Shown one piece after another: positions 63,278-64,000 of a DNA stretch of 64,000 bases. The DNA is taken from positions 248,001-312,000 of the forward strand of contig NZ_FXAW01000004.1 in the NCBI RefSeq assembly GCF_900177665.1, in the 5' to 3' direction. Origin of the DNA: Marivirga sericea (GTDB lineage: Bacteria > Bacteroidota > Bacteroidia > Cytophagales > Cyclobacteriaceae). The first letter of the stretch is position 1. The number at the start of each line of letters is the position of its first letter. Position numbers and translations under genes: made by a program. The notes under the pieces were generated by a model that was given only the letters and a program-made list of their open reading frames with translations, ran no database searches and had not been told where the DNA came from.

Positions 63278-63748
63278 TTTATCAAGTTCAAAGTAAAAAA
63301 CAAACTGAAGCTCCCAACTAGTACCGGTTACCTATTCAAAATAGTATAATCTAAATTCCACGTTTACCGTTAAGCACAGTTTAGTCAAGAAGGCAACCTT
63401 GTCCGCTTGTGCCCATCATTTCAAAAACCTGTAAATTACCCAGGGTGGTAAAAAATTAAATCAAACGCACCAGCCTTTCAATCTCCTTACCTTTTGGGGA
63501 AGGATTAAGGAAGGGGCTTTTTGAGATAGAACTAACAATGGAACACCATCAATTTTAAATAGTATTTTTATGCATTCATTATCGCTTTTCAATACTTTTT
63601 GCATAAAATCACTAAAGCGTTCTATCATTAAATTGATGCAGAAATCAACTCAATTCCCTCCCTTGGCAAGCGTGGTGATTGTGCCCAAACTACCTTAATT
63701 CGGTCAATAATATTGAATAGCTACAATATGCCTTATATCAAAATACTG
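63278..63748. other. Intergenic region with degenerate REP-like sequence
   Basis: No gene is supported. At 63476-63519 lies CTCCTTACCTTTTGGGG with a following G-run tail, a diverged relative of the C-run/G-run elements at 21321 and 21455. A second candidate remnant is the CCCTCCCTTGGCAAG region near 63656-63672. TTGTGCCCA occurs twice (about 63408 and 63679). Confidence 0.4.
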
Positions 63749-63770
63749 TATTTAAGTATTTGCTTAAATA
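63749..63770. promoter_or_regulatory. ArsR-type operator candidate
   Basis: TATTTAAG (63749-63756) and CTTAAATA (63763-63770) are exact 8-bp inverted arms with a 6-base centre, about 50 bases upstream of the ArsR-family start. This spacing and AT-rich sequence fit the operators of ArsR/SmtB repressors. Self-regulation is inferred. Confidence 0.55.
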
Positions 63771-63819
63771 ATGAACTTCATTAACTTGCATGCGTTATGG
63801 AAGAACAATTAATGTTACT

Positions 63820-64000
63820 ATGGATAAAAATCAATCATGTATAAGGGTATTGGCTGATGAAGTACAAATTCAGCAATGCAAAGAAAATCTCGAAGAAAAC
63901 AAAGAATCATTCGGTAAGCTGAGTAGCATCCTGAATTTAGCCGGTAATGAGGTCAGACTGAAAATACTTTACCTTTTAGAACAAGAAGGCCAATTATGCC
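63820..64000 (+). CDS. ArsR/SmtB-family metalloregulator (3' partial)
   Basis: Only the first 60 codons are in the window. From the ATG at 63820 the protein reads M-D-K-N-Q-S-C-I-R-V-L-A-D, with a Cys at residue 7, then L-N-L-A-G-N-E-V-R-L-K-I-L-Y-L-L-E-Q-E-G-Q-L-C, the first helices of an ArsR winged helix with the metal-ligand Cys position about to begin (usually C-V-C-D-L). An ATG ten codons upstream (63790) is possible but adds a non-family tail. Such regulators dissociate from DNA when they bind mercury, copper or other metals, and a metal transport gene is expected just outside the window. Confidence 0.82.
   Translation, partial: MDKNQSCIRVLADEVQIQQCKENLEENKESFGKLSSILNLAGNEVRLKILYLLEQEGQLC

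Noticed and set aside
59527-64000. Search for a second copy of the tRNA-Pro 3' end as attR
   Set aside because: No match to the tRNA T-arm and acceptor sequence was seen by eye; the right end probably lies outside the window.

Overview
The window looks like chromosomal DNA of a marine-type Bacteroidota bacterium, most likely in the order Cytophagales (Marivirga-like is my inference). The signs are low G+C, a type IX secretion C-terminal sorting domain, a TonB-dependent receptor with a carboxypeptidase-regulatory N-terminus, BatB/BatC-like proteins, GH3-like and YwqK-like families, and promoters of the Bacteroidota type (TAnnTTTG at -7, TTTG or TTG at -33) instead of -35/-10 boxes.

Positions 1-44400 are mostly ordinary core genome. 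In order they hold a flavodoxin-fold reductase (cut by the window edge), a small beta protein with a TPR sensor kinase, an ABC-F ATPase, two tiny unknown genes, a roughly 9-kb gene for a secreted beta-helix-like giant protein, a TonB receptor behind a perfect 16-bp palindrome, an outer-membrane protein with rnhB, a nitrilase, an EamA exporter, pyrE, recQ, leuS, a 59-residue membrane protein, a DUF4920 lipoprotein, a penicillin acylase, comEC, an enoyl-CoA hydratase, a LysE exporter, a GH3-like protein, a YggS-like PLP protein, DUF423, small membrane proteins, a YwqK repeat protein, a thiolase and the BatB/BatC pair.

At 44722-45002 a clear promoter drives tRNA-Ser(GCU) and tRNA-Pro(UGG). An IntDOT-like tyrosine recombinase reads away from the tRNA-Pro gene, so the DNA from about 45003 rightward is read as a genomic island inserted at that tRNA. 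Its left part is a mobility and replication module: integrase, RteC-like protein, helix-turn-helix protein, an initiator-like protein whose own gene carries seven short iterons followed by a very AT-rich tract, and a DnaC-like ATPase. This arrangement resembles the lambda O/P origin module. No relaxase, conjugation or capsid gene is visible.

The middle part (50137-59204) is a leftward metal-efflux operon: DUF6660-like protein, an HME-RND pump fused to its outer-membrane factor, a lipoprotein adaptor, two cation-diffusion-facilitator proteins, a Fur-family regulator and DUF3703. Its promoter holds ATGCAA/TTGCAT half-sites exactly between and over the -33 and -7 elements. The right part has a YdeI-like protein, an ankyrin fragment without a proper start, a C-terminal scrap resembling a type I restriction specificity subunit, RhuM, an unknown 307-residue protein, and the start of an ArsR-family metalloregulator behind its own inverted-repeat operator. 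The right end of the island (attR) was not found and probably lies outside the window.
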